Assembly: GCF_003056335.1 (NCBI RefSeq)
Contig: NZ_PYWA01000004.1
Coordinates: 124,001-188,000, forward strand
Direction of reading: 5' to 3'
Source of the DNA: Paracoccus indicus
GTDB taxonomy: Bacteria; Pseudomonadota; Alphaproteobacteria; Rhodobacterales; Rhodobacteraceae
Length of the DNA stretch: 64,000 nucleotides
The notes beneath the pieces were generated by a model, which was not told the origin of the DNA, searched no databases, and saw nothing but the letters and a program-made list of their open reading frames with translations. A program made the position numbers and the translations under genes. The first letter of the stretch is position 1, and the number at the start of each line of letters is the position of its first letter. Positions 8,906-18,800 of the stretch are shown here, one piece after another.

Positions 8906-10155
8906 GACCGGTAATCCGCGTTGATGTCGATATAGCCGTGGGTCAGATCGCAGGTCCAGACGGTCCGCGCGCCCTGCCCCAGCCCCATGTCGACCCCGAT
9001 CCGCAGTTCGGCGTTCTGCATATAGGCGCTGGCCTTGGCCTCGTCGTAATCGGGTGCCCGCCAGCCGTTCTCGGCCAGCACCATGTCGCCGAAGCTGATG
9101 CGCAGGCGGTCGCGATCGGCCTGTCCGCCGGATTTGCCGATGGCGGCGACGATGCGCCCCCAGTTGGCGTCCTGACCGGCGATGGCGGTCTTGACCAAAG
9201 GCGAGTTCGCGATGGCCATGCCGATCTTATGGGCATCGGCGTCATCGACGGCACCGGTCACGGCGATCTCGACGAATTTGGTGGCGCCTTCGCCGTCACG
9301 CACGACCAGATGCGCCAATTCGCGCATCACGCCGTGCAGGGCGGCGGTGAAGGCGCGGCCATCCTCGCTTTCCAGATCGGTGATCGGTGCGGCGGCGCTG
9401 CGGCCCGTCGCGGCCAGGATCAACGCATCCGAGGTCGAGGTGTCGCTGTCCACCGTAATCGCGTTGAAGGTCGCGTCCAACCCGCCGCTCAGCGCCTGCT
9501 GCAACAGGGGCGCAGGAATGGAGGCATCGGTGAAGATATAGACCAGCATCGTCGCCATGTCGGGTGCGATCATCCCCGAGCCTTTTGCGATGCCGGCGAT
9601 CCTGATGTCGCCCCCCTGCCCCGCGACGGTCGCGGATGCGCCCTTGGGGAAGGTGTCGGTCGTCATGATGGCGCGGGCAGCATCGGCCACCCCGCCCTTG
9701 TCCAGCCCTGCGGCCAGATCGCCGATGACTGCGACGATGCGGTCGTGCGGCAGCGGTTCGCCGATCACACCGGTGGACGACGAAAACACCCGCCCGATCG
9801 GCAGGTCCAGCGCCTGCGCGACGGCCCCGGTGACGGCATCGACCGATTCCTGGCCCCGCGCGCCGGTGAAGGCATTGGCATTGCCGGAATTGACGATGAT
9901 CGCGGCTCCCGCGCCGTCATCCTCGGTCGCGGCCAGCTTGGACTGGCAATCCAGCACGCAGGCCGCACGGGTCGAGGACCGCGTGAAGGCGCCCGCCACC
10001 GAGGCCCCCGGCGCGACGCGGATCAGCGTCACGTCGGTGCGGCCCTGGTATTTCACGCCCGCGGCGGCGCTGGCGAATTCGACGCCCTCGATCACCGGCA
10101 GGTCGGGGAAACCGGCGGGCGCCAGAGGCGAGACCGGAAGACCGGCCTTGCCCAT
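8902..10155 (-). CDS. argJ: Bifunctional glutamate N-acetyltransferase / amino-acid N-acetyltransferase ArgJ
   Basis: The protein has 417 residues. ArgJ transfers acetyl from N-acetylornithine to glutamate, recycling the acetyl group of arginine biosynthesis, and in many species also uses acetyl-CoA. The autocleavage region GSGMIAPDMATMLVYIFTDA is intact; the Thr of the ATML motif becomes the nucleophile of the beta chain. The N-terminal VKYQGRTDVTLI and the C-terminal TCDLTHGYIDINADYRS are standard. ATG 10155 is chosen because it shares one base with the stop of the parvulin gene (TAATG). Another arginine gene, argH, lies about 16 kb away in this window. Confidence 0.96.
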   Translation of the reverse strand: MGKAGLPVSPLAPAGFPDLPVIEGVEFASAAAGVKYQGRTDVTLIRVAPGASVAGAFTRSSTRAACVLDCQSKLAATEDDGAGAAIIVNSGNANAFTGARGQESVDAVTGAVAQALDLPIGRVFSSSTGVIGEPLPHDRIVAVIGDLAAGLDKGGVADAARAIMTTDTFPKGASATVAGQGGDIRIAGIAKGSGMIAPDMATMLVYIFTDASIPAPLLQQALSGGLDATFNAITVDSDTSTSDALILAATGRSAAAPITDLESEDGRAFTAALHGVMRELAHLVVRDGEGATKFVEIAVTGAVDDADAHKIGMAIANSPLVKTAIAGQDANWGRIVAAIGKSGGQADRDRLRISFGDMVLAENGWRAPDYDEAKASAYMQNAELRIGVDMGLGQGARTVWTCDLTHGYIDINADYRS

Positions 10156-11000
10156 TATTCGGCCTCCAACAGATCGGTGTTGTTCAGCAGCGCGGGATCG
10201 ACGCCTTCGGTCTTCTTGATGTCGGCCTCGGCCACCAGACGCTCGATCTCGGCCTCGACCTTGTCGCGGCGGATCATCTGGGACAGCTGGTCGCGCACCT
10301 CGTCCAGCTTGGGGGCCTCGCGCATGCGGGTGTCGTTCAGCTTGATCAGGTGCCAACCGAACTCGGTCTTGACCGGGTCCGAAACGGCGCCCTTTTCCAT
10401 GCCCGCGACGGCTTCGCTGAAGGGGGCGACCATCTGGTCGGCGGCGAACCAGCCCAGATCGCCCTTGTTGGGGCCGGAAGGTCCGGTCGAATGCTGTTCG
10501 GCCATCTCGCCGAAATCGGCGCCACCGTCCAGTTCGGCCTTGATGTCCTTGGCCTCTTCCTCGGTCTCGACCAAGATATGGGCGGCGTTGAATTCCTTGG
10601 TCTCGCCGGCATCGGCGAACATCTTGTCATAGGCCGCCTGCAGTTCCTCGTCCGACAGCTCGGCCTCGGCGATGTCGGTGACGGCGGCGGTGGCCATCGC
10701 ATTGCGACGCTGCAGTTCGACCTGCGCACGCACCAGCGCGGTTTCCTTGCCCGAAGCGGCCACGGCGGTCTGGCGGATCAGCTGGTCCAGCATCATGTCC
10801 CACAGCGCCTGATCGGGCAGGTTCGCCATGTTGGGGTCCTGCACGGACTGCTTCATGACGATCATCTGGCCCAGGGTGATGTCCTGACCGCTGACGGTCG
10901 CCACGACCGTGTCGGCATCCTGGTCCTGTGCCCATGCGGCAGGGGCGGACAGCATCGGCGCCGCGACAAGGGCGACGGCCAGCAGGTTCGGTCTGAACAT
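10155..11000 (-). CDS. Periplasmic parvulin-type peptidyl-prolyl cis-trans isomerase (PpiC/SurA-like)
   Basis: The protein has 281 residues. The N-terminus MFRPNLLAVALVAAPMLSAPAAWAQ is a Sec signal peptide with an AWA-Q cleavage site. An N-terminal SurA-like helical region follows. One rotamase domain then runs from about residue 130 (EFNAAHILVETEEEAKDIK; STGPSGPNKGDLGWF; KTEFGWHLIKLND). Such proteins assist folding of exported and outer-membrane proteins. ATG 11000 has an AAGGAT Shine-Dalgarno and removes a poorly supported upstream extension. It is divergent from secA, so a secretion ATPase and a periplasmic foldase share one 208-bp promoter region. Confidence 0.9.
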   Translation of the reverse strand: MFRPNLLAVALVAAPMLSAPAAWAQDQDADTVVATVSGQDITLGQMIVMKQSVQDPNMANLPDQALWDMMLDQLIRQTAVAASGKETALVRAQVELQRRNAMATAAVTDIAEAELSDEELQAAYDKMFADAGETKEFNAAHILVETEEEAKDIKAELDGGADFGEMAEQHSTGPSGPNKGDLGWFAADQMVAPFSEAVAGMEKGAVSDPVKTEFGWHLIKLNDTRMREAPKLDEVRDQLSQMIRRDKVEAEIERLVAEADIKKTEGVDPALLNNTDLLEAE

Positions 11001-11053
11001 GGAAGATCCTTTGCACATCATGGCGCGCATCCCCTGACGGGACCGGGCCAACA

Positions 11054-11082
11054 TTGACAGTCAGGCGGTCGGGGCCTACATC
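11054..11082 (+). promoter_or_regulatory. Predicted sigma-70-type promoter of secA
   Basis: A perfect TTGACA -35 (11054-11059) and TACATC -10 (11077-11082) are spaced by 17 bp. Transcription would begin near 11089 and leave a leader of about 120 nt. No SecM-like arrest peptide was recognised in the leader. Confidence 0.55.
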
Positions 11083-11208
11083 CCGAAGCAACTCCGTGGA
11101 AGGCACCGCCGCCGCGTTCGTTCCGGACCCTGATACGGCAATGGGGTCGGTACGGGCAAGTGGGCCGCGGTCACTCGTCTTTCCCAACAACGTGATTGCG
11201 AAGGTAAC

Positions 11209-13926
11209 ATGCTCGGCATCGGAAATCTGGCAAAGATGGTTTTTGGGACTCCCAACGACCGCATGGTCAAAGGGACGCGCCCGCTGGTGGCGCGCATCAA
11301 CGCACTCGAGGACGACTTCAAGGCGCTGGACGATCAGCAGCTGATCGACAAGACCCGCGAATTCCAAGCACGCGTGGCCAAGGGCGAAAGCCTTGACGCC
11401 ATCCTGCCCGAGGCCTTCGCCAACTGCCGCGAAGGCGCGCGCCGCGCCCTTGGCCTGCGGGCCTTCGACGTGCAGCTGATGGGCGGGATCTTCCTGCATC
11501 AGGGCAATATCGCCGAGATGAAGACGGGCGAGGGCAAGACCCTTGTCGCCACCTTCCCGGCCTATCTGAACGCGTTGTCGGGCAAGGGCGTCCATGTCGT
11601 CACGGTCAACGACTATCTGGCCAAGCGCGATGCGGAATGGATGTCCAAGGTCTTTGCCCAATTGGGCCTGACCTGCGGCGTCGTCGTCCCCTTCCAGCCC
11701 GAGGATGAGAAGCGCCAGGCCTATGCCGCCGATGTCACCTATGCGACCAACAACGAGCTGGGCTTCGATTACCTTCGCGACAACATGAAGGGCAGCGTCG
11801 CGGAAATGGTCCAGCGCGGCCACAACTTCGCCATCGTCGACGAGGTCGACAGCATCCTGATCGACGAGGCCCGCACGCCGCTGATCATCAGTGGCCCCTC
11901 GCAGGACCGCTCGGACCTCTATCGCGTGCTGAACGGCTATGTTCCCCTGCTGACCGAGGAACATTACAAGCTGGACGAAAAGGCCCGCAACGCCACCTTC
12001 ACCGAAGAGGGCAACGAGTTCCTGGAACAGCGCCTGCAGGCCGATGGCGTCCTGCCCGAGGGTCAGACGCTTTATGATCCGGAATCGACCACCATCGTCC
12101 ACCACGCCAACCAAGCCCTGCGCGCGCACAAGCTGTTCCTGAAGGACCAGCACTACATGATCCGCGACGGCGAGGTTGCGCTGATCGACGAATTCACCGG
12201 GCGCATGATGAAGGGCCGCCGCCTGTCGGACGGTCTGCATCAGGCGATCGAGGCCAAGGAAGGCGTCGAGATCCAACCTGAGAACGTGACGCTGGCCAGT
12301 GTCACCTTCCAGAACTACTTCCGCCTTTACGACCGTCTGTCGGGCATGACCGGCACCGCCAGTACCGAGGCCGAGGAATTCGCCGAGATCTACAAGCTGG
12401 GCGTGGTCGAGGTGCCGACCAACCGCGGCATCGCGCGGATCGACGAACATGACCGCGTCTATCGCACCGCCGCCGAGAAATACGCCGCCGTGATCGAGGC
12501 GATCAAGGAAGCCCACGCCAAGGGCCAGCCCACCTTGGTCGGCACCACCAGCATCGAGAAATCCGAGATGCTGTCCGAACTGCTGAAGAAGGACGGCGTC
12601 CCGCACAACGTCCTGAACGCCCGCCAGCACGAGGCAGAGGCCCAGATCGTCGCCGATGCCGGCAAGCGTGGCGTCGTGACCATCGCCACCAACATGGCCG
12701 GCCGCGGCACCGACATCCAGCTGGGCGGCAACGTCGAGATGAAGGTGATGGAGGCGCTTGGCGCCGACCCCGAGGCAAATCCCGACGAATTGCGCGCCCG
12801 CATCGAAGCCGAACATGCCGCCGAGAAGGAGGCCGTCCTGGCCGCCGGCGGGTTGTTCGTTCTGGGCACCGAACGCCACGAAAGCCGCCGCATCGACAAC
12901 CAGCTGCGCGGCCGTTCGGGCCGTCAGGGCGACCCCGGTCGTTCGCTGTTCTTCCTGTCGCTGGACGACGACCTGATGCGGATCTTCGGGTCCGAGCGTC
13001 TGGACAAGGTCCTGTCCTCGCTTGGCATGAAGGAAGGCGAGGCGATCGTGCACCCTTGGGTGAACAAGTCGCTGGAACGTGCACAGGCCAAGGTCGAAGG
13101 CCGCAACTTCGACATCCGCAAGCAACTGCTGAAGTTCGACGACGTGATGAACGACCAGCGCAAGGCGATCTTCAGCCAGCGCCGCGAGATCATGGACAGC
13201 GAGGAAGTGGGTGAGATCACCGCCGACATGCGCCACCAGGTCATCGACGATCTGGTCGAGGATTTCATGCCGGCGCGCAGCTATGCCGACCAATGGGACG
13301 CCGAGGGTCTGAAGACCGCCGTGCGCGAGCGGTTGAACATGAACCTGCCTGTCACCGAATGGGCCGCCGAGGAAGGCGTCGACCAGGAGGTCATGCGCGA
13401 GCGGATCACCGAGGCGACCGACACCTACATGGCCGAAAAGGCCGCCGGTTTCGGCCCCGAGAACATGGCTCAGATCGAGAAGCAGGTCCTGCTGCAGATG
13501 ATCGACCAGAAATGGCGCGAGCATCTGATGACGCTGGACCACCTGCGCTCGGTCGTGGGTTTCCGCGGTTATGCGCAGCGCGATCCGCTGTCGGAATACA
13601 AGACCGAGGCCTTCCAGCTGTTCGAGGCTCTGCTTGACGGGCTGCGCTTCGACGTCACGCAGCGGTTGGCGCAGATCCGTCCGCTGACGGACGAAGAACG
13701 CCAGGAGATGCTGAACCAGATGACGGCCCAGCAGAAGGCCGCGCAGGACGACATGACGATGGAACATGGCGACGAGGACGTCAGCAATGCCAGCCCCGAA
13801 ACGCCGCTGCCTGCCGTCGAGGGCTTTGACGAGAACGATCCCTCGACCTGGGGCAACCCGTCGCGGAACGAACTGTGTCCCTGTGGGTCGGGCAACAAGT
13901 TCAAGCACTGCCACGGCGCCATCTGA
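11209..13926 (+). CDS. secA: Preprotein translocase ATPase SecA
   Basis: The protein has 905 residues, full length. SecA drives post-translational export through SecYEG using ATP. Walker A is MKTGEGKT at residues 104-111 and Walker B is [19 protein letters not shown]. The family motifs [20 protein letters not shown] and [15 protein letters not shown] are present. The C-terminal zinc-binding SecB/ribosome motif is complete (Cys890, Cys892, Cys901, His902 in [13 protein letters not shown]). ATG 11209 has a GAAGGT Shine-Dalgarno. It stands alone, convergent with the fmt operon and divergent from the parvulin gene. Confidence 0.98.
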   Translation: MLGIGNLAKMVFGTPNDRMVKGTRPLVARINALEDDFKALDDQQLIDKTREFQARVAKGESLDAILPEAFANCREGARRALGLRAFDVQLMGGIFLHQGNIAEMKTGEGKTLVATFPAYLNALSGKGVHVVTVNDYLAKRDAEWMSKVFAQLGLTCGVVVPFQPEDEKRQAYAADVTYATNNELGFDYLRDNMKGSVAEMVQRGHNFAIVDEVDSILIDEARTPLIISGPSQDRSDLYRVLNGYVPLLTEEHYKLDEKARNATFTEEGNEFLEQRLQADGVLPEGQTLYDPESTTIVHHANQALRAHKLFLKDQHYMIRDGEVALIDEFTGRMMKGRRLSDGLHQAIEAKEGVEIQPENVTLASVTFQNYFRLYDRLSGMTGTASTEAEEFAEIYKLGVVEVPTNRGIARIDEHDRVYRTAAEKYAAVIEAIKEAHAKGQPTLVGTTSIEKSEMLSELLKKDGVPHNVLNARQHEAEAQIVADAGKRGVVTIATNMAGRGTDIQLGGNVEMKVMEALGADPEANPDELRARIEAEHAAEKEAVLAAGGLFVLGTERHESRRIDNQLRGRSGRQGDPGRSLFFLSLDDDLMRIFGSERLDKVLSSLGMKEGEAIVHPWVNKSLERAQAKVEGRNFDIRKQLLKFDDVMNDQRKAIFSQRREIMDSEEVGEITADMRHQVIDDLVEDFMPARSYADQWDAEGLKTAVRERLNMNLPVTEWAAEEGVDQEVMRERITEATDTYMAEKAAGFGPENMAQIEKQVLLQMIDQKWREHLMTLDHLRSVVGFRGYAQRDPLSEYKTEAFQLFEALLDGLRFDVTQRLAQIRPLTDEERQEMLNQMTAQQKAAQDDMTMEHGDEDVSNASPETPLPAVEGFDENDPSTWGNPSRNELCPCGSGNKFKHCHGAI

Positions 13927-13932
13927 GGTGGG

Positions 13933-13954
13933 CGCGGGACCCTTGCGTCCCGCG
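13933..13954 (+). terminator. Hairpin between convergent secA and fmt (terminator-like, no T tract)
   Basis: CGCGGGAC (13933-13940) and GTCCCGCG (13947-13954) form a perfect 8-bp stem with a CCTTGC loop. No run of T follows on either strand, so intrinsic termination is uncertain. It may work with Rho or protect the 3' end. Confidence 0.4.
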
Positions 13955-14025
13955 ACCGCATTCGCCCCCTGCGGGCGGGGGCCCTGCCCCCACCACGCCA
14001 GGCGGCGAAGGACCGCGTTGCGGTC

Positions 14026-14919
14026 CTAGTTTATCCGCGCGGGCAGTTGCCAACCGCGCAGCAGGTCATCCGCCGCCATCGGCTTTTTCCCCGATCTTTG
14101 CGCCGTCAGCACCTGAATGGCACCCTCGCCGCAGGCGATGGTGAAACCGGGCAGGACCTGACCGGGTTCGCCCGCCCCCTGCGCCAACCGGCTGCGCAGC
14201 AGCTTGACGCGTTCGCCTTCGATGTCGCACCAGGCGCCCGGGAAGGGTGACAAGCCGCGGATCTGGCGATCGATCTGAGCCGCAGGTTGGCTCCAATCGA
14301 TGCGCGCCTCGGATTTTTCGATCTTGGCGGCATAGGTGACACCGTCCTCGGGCTGGGGGGGTGCCGTCAGCGGCAGCCGATCAAGGACATCCACGATCAG
14401 ATCAGCCCCCATACGGGACAGGCGGTCGTGCAGGTCGGCAGTCGTGTCCTGCGGGCCGATGGGAGTGCGCGTCTCGGCCAGCACAGGACCGGTATCCAGC
14501 CCCGCCTCCATCTGCATGATCGCCACGCCCGAAGCCTCGTCCCCCGCCAGGATCGCGCGGTGGATTGGCGCGGCTCCGCGCCAGCGCGGCAGCAGCGAGG
14601 CGTGGATGTTCACGCAGCCGAGCCGCGGCGCGTCCAGAACCGCTTGGGGCAGGATCAACCCGTAGGCCACCACGACCGCGACATCGGCGTGGTGGGCGGC
14701 GAAGCGGTCCTGATCGGCAGGATCGCGCAGCTTTTCGGGGTGCAGCACGTCCAGACCCAGGTCGAGCGCTGCCTGATGCACCGGCGACAGGCGCGGCTTT
14801 TGCCCTCGGCCCGCCGCACGCGGGGGCTGGGTATAGACGGCGACGACATCGTGGCGGTCGGCGATGGCCCGCAATGCAGGCACCGAGAAGTCGGGCGTTC
14901 CCATGAAGATCACGCGCAT
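14026..14919 (-). CDS. fmt: Methionyl-tRNA formyltransferase
   Basis: The protein has 297 residues. Fmt formylates initiator Met-tRNA with 10-formyl-THF. The N-terminal [19 protein letters not shown] is standard. The catalytic region [17 protein letters not shown] holds Asn104 and His106, and AGLDTGPVL supplies the catalytic Asp. The C-terminal OB-like domain follows. It is the last gene of a minus-strand series of three deformylase genes and fmt, which pairs addition and removal of the formyl group. A 24-bp spacer separates it from the degenerate third deformylase. Confidence 0.97.
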   Translation of the reverse strand: MRVIFMGTPDFSVPALRAIADRHDVVAVYTQPPRAAGRGQKPRLSPVHQAALDLGLDVLHPEKLRDPADQDRFAAHHADVAVVVAYGLILPQAVLDAPRLGCVNIHASLLPRWRGAAPIHRAILAGDEASGVAIMQMEAGLDTGPVLAETRTPIGPQDTTADLHDRLSRMGADLIVDVLDRLPLTAPPQPEDGVTYAAKIEKSEARIDWSQPAAQIDRQIRGLSPFPGAWCDIEGERVKLLRSRLAQGAGEPGQVLPGFTIACGEGAIQVLTAQRSGKKPMAADDLLRGWQLPARIN

Positions 14920-14943
14920 GGCGGAACCCTTTCCGTTTTTGGA

Positions 14944-15444
14944 TCAGCGGCGGGCCAGCTTGGCCGATTTCTGCACCAGCATCTTGCGGCGCAGCGGGGA
15001 CAGGTGGTCGACATACATCCTGCCGTCCAGATGGTCGATCTGATGCTGGACGCTGGTGGCCCAGAGGTTGACGAAATCGCGATCCTCGATTTGGCCGTCG
15101 GCGTTCAGGAAGCGCACCGTCAGCGCACGCGGGCGGCTGATCGTGGCGTGGACTCCGGGCAGGTTCGGGCTGGCCTCGTCATGGTCGCGGAACTTGCCGC
15201 TGAGGTGCAGGATTTCGGGATTGGCCATGCGGATGGCCTGGCCGCGCGCCTCGGATGCATCGACCACCGCCAGACGCAGCATCACGCCGATTTGCGGCGC
15301 GGCCAGCCCCACCCCCGGCATGGCGTCCATGGTGTCGATCATGTCGGCCCAGATCGAGCGGATCTCATCGGTGATCGCCTCGACGGGATCGGCCGCGCGG
15401 TGCAGGCGCGGATCGGCATAGGGCAGAAAGGGTCGAACGGTCAT
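14944..15444 (-). CDS. Peptide deformylase-like protein, catalytic residues replaced (third copy)
   Basis: The protein has 166 residues with the deformylase fold. Motif I is intact (GVGLAAPQIG, 44-53). Motif II reads EASPN at 90-94, so the metal-binding Cys is Ser92. Motif III reads HQIDH at 134-138: both metal-binding His residues remain, but the catalytic Glu is Gln135. A protein without the Cys ligand and the general base should not deformylate. It keeps normal length, a clean frame and an ATGA overlap with the preceding def, so it is not an obvious pseudogene. It may be a regulatory or binding paralogue or act on another substrate; this is inference. Confidence 0.85.
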   Translation of the reverse strand: MTVRPFLPYADPRLHRAADPVEAITDEIRSIWADMIDTMDAMPGVGLAAPQIGVMLRLAVVDASEARGQAIRMANPEILHLSGKFRDHDEASPNLPGVHATISRPRALTVRFLNADGQIEDRDFVNLWATSVQHQIDHLDGRMYVDHLSPLRRKMLVQKSAKLARR

Positions 15445-15968
15445 GCGGGGGGAATGTCCTTCAGGATCAGGCGGCCGTCCAGATGGTCGGCCTCGTGCTG
15501 GGCGATGCGGGCAGCCGGTCCCGACATCTGCCGGACATGGTGACAGCCCTGCAGGTCGTACCAGCCGATGGTGATTGCGACGGGCCGGGTCACCGACACC
15601 GGATGGCCGGGGGCCGAGAGGCAGGTCTCGACCTCGGTGCCGGTCTGGCTTGAACGCCACAGGATCTCGGGGTCCAGCATGACCAGCGGATCGGGCAGGC
15701 CATCCTTCCAACCGGCGTCCATGACGAAGATCCGACGCGATATGCCGACCTGAGGGGCGGCAAGCCCGCGCCCGCCGGTGGCATACATGGTCGCCAGCAG
15801 ATCGGCGGCCAGTTCGCGCAGTTCAGGCTGGGAAAGATAGCCGGCGGCATCGCAACGCGTGGTCAGCACCGGGTCGGGATGGCGCAGGATCACACGCAGC
15901 TTTCCCGCAGCCAGATCGCCTGTCAGCACAGGGGGGATCGGCGTTGCGGGAAAGGGTGTGTCAGCCAC
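15441..15968 (-). CDS. def: Peptide deformylase family protein (second copy)
   Basis: The protein has 175 residues. Motif I is GRGLAAPQVG (66-75). Motif II is ETCLS (114-118), with the metal ligand Cys116 kept and the usual Gly replaced by Thr. Motif III is HEADH (158-162), complete. It is therefore probably a metal-dependent deformylase, though the Gly-to-Thr change and a short C-terminus set it apart from the canonical copy. The start is GTG at 15968, inside the end of the first def gene (8-bp overlap). Its own stop overlaps the third copy as ATGA. Confidence 0.87.
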   Translation of the reverse strand: MADTPFPATPIPPVLTGDLAAGKLRVILRHPDPVLTTRCDAAGYLSQPELRELAADLLATMYATGGRGLAAPQVGISRRIFVMDAGWKDGLPDPLVMLDPEILWRSSQTGTEVETCLSAPGHPVSVTRPVAITIGWYDLQGCHHVRQMSGPAARIAQHEADHLDGRLILKDIPPA

Positions 15969-16482
15969 GGGCCTGCTCTCGTTTCAGCTTGACCATCTTG
16001 CGCGTGATCATCTGGCGCTTGATGGCGGAAAGATGGTCGATGAACAGAATGCCGTCCAGATGGTCCAGCTCGTGCTGGGCGCAGGTGGCCCAGAGGCCGT
16101 CAAAATCCTGTTCGTGGGTCTTGCCGTCGAGGCCCAGCCACTCCATCCGCAGCTCGGCGGGGCGGGTCACATCGGCATATTGGTCGGGGATCGAGAGGCA
16201 GCCCTCGTCGTAGGTGTTCAGCGCCTCGGACGTCCAGGTGATCTGCGGGTTGACCATGACGATGGGGGCGCGCTCGGCCTCGGGGTCGCGGGTGGCATCC
16301 ATGACGAAGATCCGCGCGCCCACGCCGATCTGCGGCGCGGCCAGGCCGATGCCGGGCGCGTCATACATGGTGGCCAGCATGTCGGCAGCCAGGGTCTCGA
16401 TCTCGGGCGTGATGCGCGCGATCGGCTCGGCCACCTTCTTCAGGCGGGGATCGGGATGGATCAGGATGGTTCTCAGGCTCAT
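15961..16482 (-). CDS. def: Peptide deformylase (canonical first copy)
   Basis: The protein has 173 residues. Def removes the N-formyl group from nascent proteins at the ribosome exit. All three motifs are intact: GIGLAAPQIG (44-53), EGCLS (93-97, Cys95) and HELDH (137-141). MSLRTILIHPDPRLK is the usual N-terminus, so ATG 16482 is preferred over in-frame codons further upstream. It heads the def-def-def-fmt series and is divergent from the C-S lyase gene with 80 bp between starts. This is almost certainly the housekeeping enzyme. Confidence 0.96.
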   Translation of the reverse strand: MSLRTILIHPDPRLKKVAEPIARITPEIETLAADMLATMYDAPGIGLAAPQIGVGARIFVMDATRDPEAERAPIVMVNPQITWTSEALNTYDEGCLSIPDQYADVTRPAELRMEWLGLDGKTHEQDFDGLWATCAQHELDHLDGILFIDHLSAIKRQMITRKMVKLKREQARG

Positions 16483-16562
16483 GCTTGGCGATTTAGGGCA
16501 TGGCTTCACCATAAGCAACAACAGGCGTATGCAGTGTGAAACGCGAAAATCGCGAGGATCCC

Positions 16563-17747
16563 ATGAGCCAGCCCGATTTCGACCAGATCATCGACCGCAA
16601 GGGGACGCATTGCAGCAAGTGGGACGACATGCAGGCGGCTTACGGCGTGGACCCCGATGACGGGCTGGCGATGTGGGTGGCCGACATGGATTTCCGCCCG
16701 CCGCAGGCCGTGCAGGACGCGGTGCAGCGCGTGGCGGACCACGGGATCTATGGCTATCCCGGCGCGCATCGGCCCTATCTGCAGGCAATCTGCTGGTGGA
16801 TGGAAAACCGCCACGGCTGGCAGATCCGGCCCGAATGGGTGCTGACCTGCGCGGGGCTGGTCAATGCGGTGGGCATGGCACTGAACGCCTTCACGGACAA
16901 GGGCGACGGGGTGATCGTGATGTCGCCGGTCTATCACGCCTTCGCCCGCATCATCCGCGCCCAGGACCGCGATCTGGTGGAACTGCCGCTGGCCCTGCAG
17001 GACGGCCAGTACCGCATGGATTGGGACGCGTGGGAGCCGATGCTGAAGGGCCACGAGAAGCTGCTGATCCTCTGTTCGCCCCACAACCCCGGCGGTCGCG
17101 TCTGGTCCGAGGACGAACTGCGCCAGGTCGCCGATTTCTGCAAGCGCCACGACCTGATCCTGGTCTCCGATGACATCCATTGCGACCTGGTCCTGCCGGG
17201 CAGCCCCCGCCACCGGATGATGGCCACCGTCGCCCCCGACATCAGTGACCGGCTGATCACGCTGACCGCGGCCACCAAGACCTTCAACATCGCGGGCGCC
17301 CATATCGGCAATGCGATCATCGCCGATGACGACCTGCGCGCGCGCTTCAGGGCGGCGCTGATAGCGGCGGGAATATCGCCGGGGATCTTCGGGATGGACA
17401 TGGTGGCAGCGGCCTATTCGCCCGAAGGGGCGGACTGGGTCGATGCGCTCGTCGAATATCTGGACGGCAACCGCCGGATCTTCGACGCGGGCGTGAATGC
17501 CATTCCAGGGCTTCGGTCGATGCCGCTGCAGGCCACCTATCTGTCATGGGTCGATTGTTCGGGCACCGGCATGAGCCCCGATGAATTCACCGCCCGCGTT
17601 CAGGATGGCGCGAAGATCGCCGCCAACCACGGCGCGACCTTCGGCAGCGGCGGGCAGAATTACCTGCGTTTCAACATCGCCACGCCGCGGGCGCTGGTCG
17701 AAAAGGCGGTCCGGCGGTTGCAAGACGCCTTTGCCGATCTGCAATAG
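16563..17747 (+). CDS. PatB/MalY-family C-S lyase (PLP-dependent, fold type I)
   Basis: The protein has 394 residues. It belongs to the aminotransferase I/II fold near PatB/MalY, which are cystathionine beta-lyases or cysteine desulfhydrases. The N-terminal motif MWVADMDFRPPQAVQDAV is diagnostic of this group. The PLP lysine is Lys239 in TAATKTFNIAG. The sequences SPHNPGGRVW and YLRFNIATPR are the Asn/Asp and Arg active-site regions. The start with AGGATC upstream fits the family. Substrate cannot be told from sequence; methionine biosynthesis from cystathionine is the usual guess. A predicted accA promoter begins just after its stop, so accA is probably separate. Confidence 0.88.
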   Translation: MSQPDFDQIIDRKGTHCSKWDDMQAAYGVDPDDGLAMWVADMDFRPPQAVQDAVQRVADHGIYGYPGAHRPYLQAICWWMENRHGWQIRPEWVLTCAGLVNAVGMALNAFTDKGDGVIVMSPVYHAFARIIRAQDRDLVELPLALQDGQYRMDWDAWEPMLKGHEKLLILCSPHNPGGRVWSEDELRQVADFCKRHDLILVSDDIHCDLVLPGSPRHRMMATVAPDISDRLITLTAATKTFNIAGAHIGNAIIADDDLRARFRAALIAAGISPGIFGMDMVAAAYSPEGADWVDALVEYLDGNRRIFDAGVNAIPGLRSMPLQATYLSWVDCSGTGMSPDEFTARVQDGAKIAANHGATFGSGGQNYLRFNIATPRALVEKAVRRLQDAFADLQ

Positions 17748-17754
17748 GGCCGCG

Positions 17755-17783
17755 TTGCAACCGCCCGCAACCCCGCATATACA
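17755..17783 (+). promoter_or_regulatory. Predicted sigma-70-type promoter of accA
   Basis: TTGCAA (17755-17760) and TATACA (17778-17783) are separated by 17 bp. Transcription would begin near 17790, leaving about 24 nt before the accA ATG. The design closely resembles the predicted rimP promoter. Confidence 0.6.
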
Positions 17784-17813
17784 GCCCAAAACCGAACGCC
17801 CGGAGCATCACCC

Positions 17814-18773
17814 ATGGTCTATCTGGATTTCGAGAAACCGCTTGCCGACATCGAGGGCAAGGCCGAGGAACTTCGCGCGATGGCCCGCAAGGGCGATGGC
17901 GTCGACGTCGAGAAAGAGGCCGCCGCCCTGGACAAGAAGGCGGGCGATCTTCTGAAAGAGATGTATCGCAACCTCTCGCCCTGGCGGAAGACGCAGGTGG
18001 CGCGCCATCCCGACCGCCCCCATTGCAGCCAGTATATCGAGGCGCTGTTCACCGACTATACCCCGCTGGCGGGCGACCGGGCCTTCGGCGACGACCATGC
18101 GGTGATGGGCGGTCTTGCGCGGTTCAACGACGCGCCCTGTGTTGTGATCGGCCATGAGAAGGGCAACGACACCAAGTCGCGCATCCACCACAACTTCGGC
18201 ATGGCCCGCCCCGAGGGTTATCGCAAGGCGATCCGCCTGATGGACATGGCGCATCGCTTCGGCCTGCCGGTCATCACGCTGGTCGATACGCCCGGCGCCT
18301 ATCCCGGCAAGGGCGCCGAGGAACGCGGCCAATCCGAGGCGATCGCCCGCTGCACCATGAAATGCCTGGAGATCGGCGTGCCGCTGGTCAGCGTCGTCAT
18401 CGGCGAAGGCGGATCTGGCGGTGCCGTGGCCTTTGCCACCGCGAACCGCATCGCCATGCTGGAACACTCGATCTATTCGGTGATCTCGCCCGAGGGCTGC
18501 GCCTCGATCCTTTGGAAGGACAGCGACAAGATGCGCGACGCCGCCGAGGCGCTGCGCCTGACCGCGCAGGATCTGAAGAAGCTGGGCGTCATCGACAGCG
18601 TCATTCCCGAACCGATGGGCGGCGCACAGCGCGTCCCCGCCGAGGCGATCGCCAAGGTCGGCACGGAAATCGCCGCGATGCTCGCCGAGCTGGAGGGCAA
18701 GGCCCCCGCCGATCTGATCGCGGACCGTCGCCAGAAGTTCCGCGCCATGGGTGCCCATTCGCTGGCCGCCTGA
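17814..18773 (+). CDS. accA: Acetyl-CoA carboxylase carboxyltransferase subunit alpha
   Basis: The protein has 319 residues. AccA with AccD transfers the carboxyl group from biotin to acetyl-CoA, the first step of fatty acid synthesis. Typical motifs are [64 protein letters not shown] and [12 protein letters not shown]. Length and N-terminus ([16 protein letters not shown]) match proteobacterial AccA. It stands alone here; accD, accB and accC are not in the window. A hairpin follows 27 bases after the stop. Confidence 0.97.
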   Translation: MVYLDFEKPLADIEGKAEELRAMARKGDGVDVEKEAAALDKKAGDLLKEMYRNLSPWRKTQVARHPDRPHCSQYIEALFTDYTPLAGDRAFGDDHAVMGGLARFNDAPCVVIGHEKGNDTKSRIHHNFGMARPEGYRKAIRLMDMAHRFGLPVITLVDTPGAYPGKGAEERGQSEAIARCTMKCLEIGVPLVSVVIGEGGSGGAVAFATANRIAMLEHSIYSVISPEGCASILWKDSDKMRDAAEALRLTAQDLKKLGVIDSVIPEPMGGAQRVPAEAIAKVGTEIAAMLAELEGKAPADLIADRRQKFRAMGAHSLAA

Positions 18774-18800
18774 TCCACACGCCATTGTGACCGTTTCGCC

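Noticed and set aside
11090..11208. SecM-like arrest peptide in the secA leader
   Set aside because: No signal peptide or arrest-like motif is encoded, and no frame has a start with a ribosome-binding site.
10627..13914. 1095-codon open frame antisense to secA
   Set aside because: It is a shadow of GC-rich codon use on the opposite strand. It has no ribosome-binding site or recognisable domain, while secA on the plus strand is complete.
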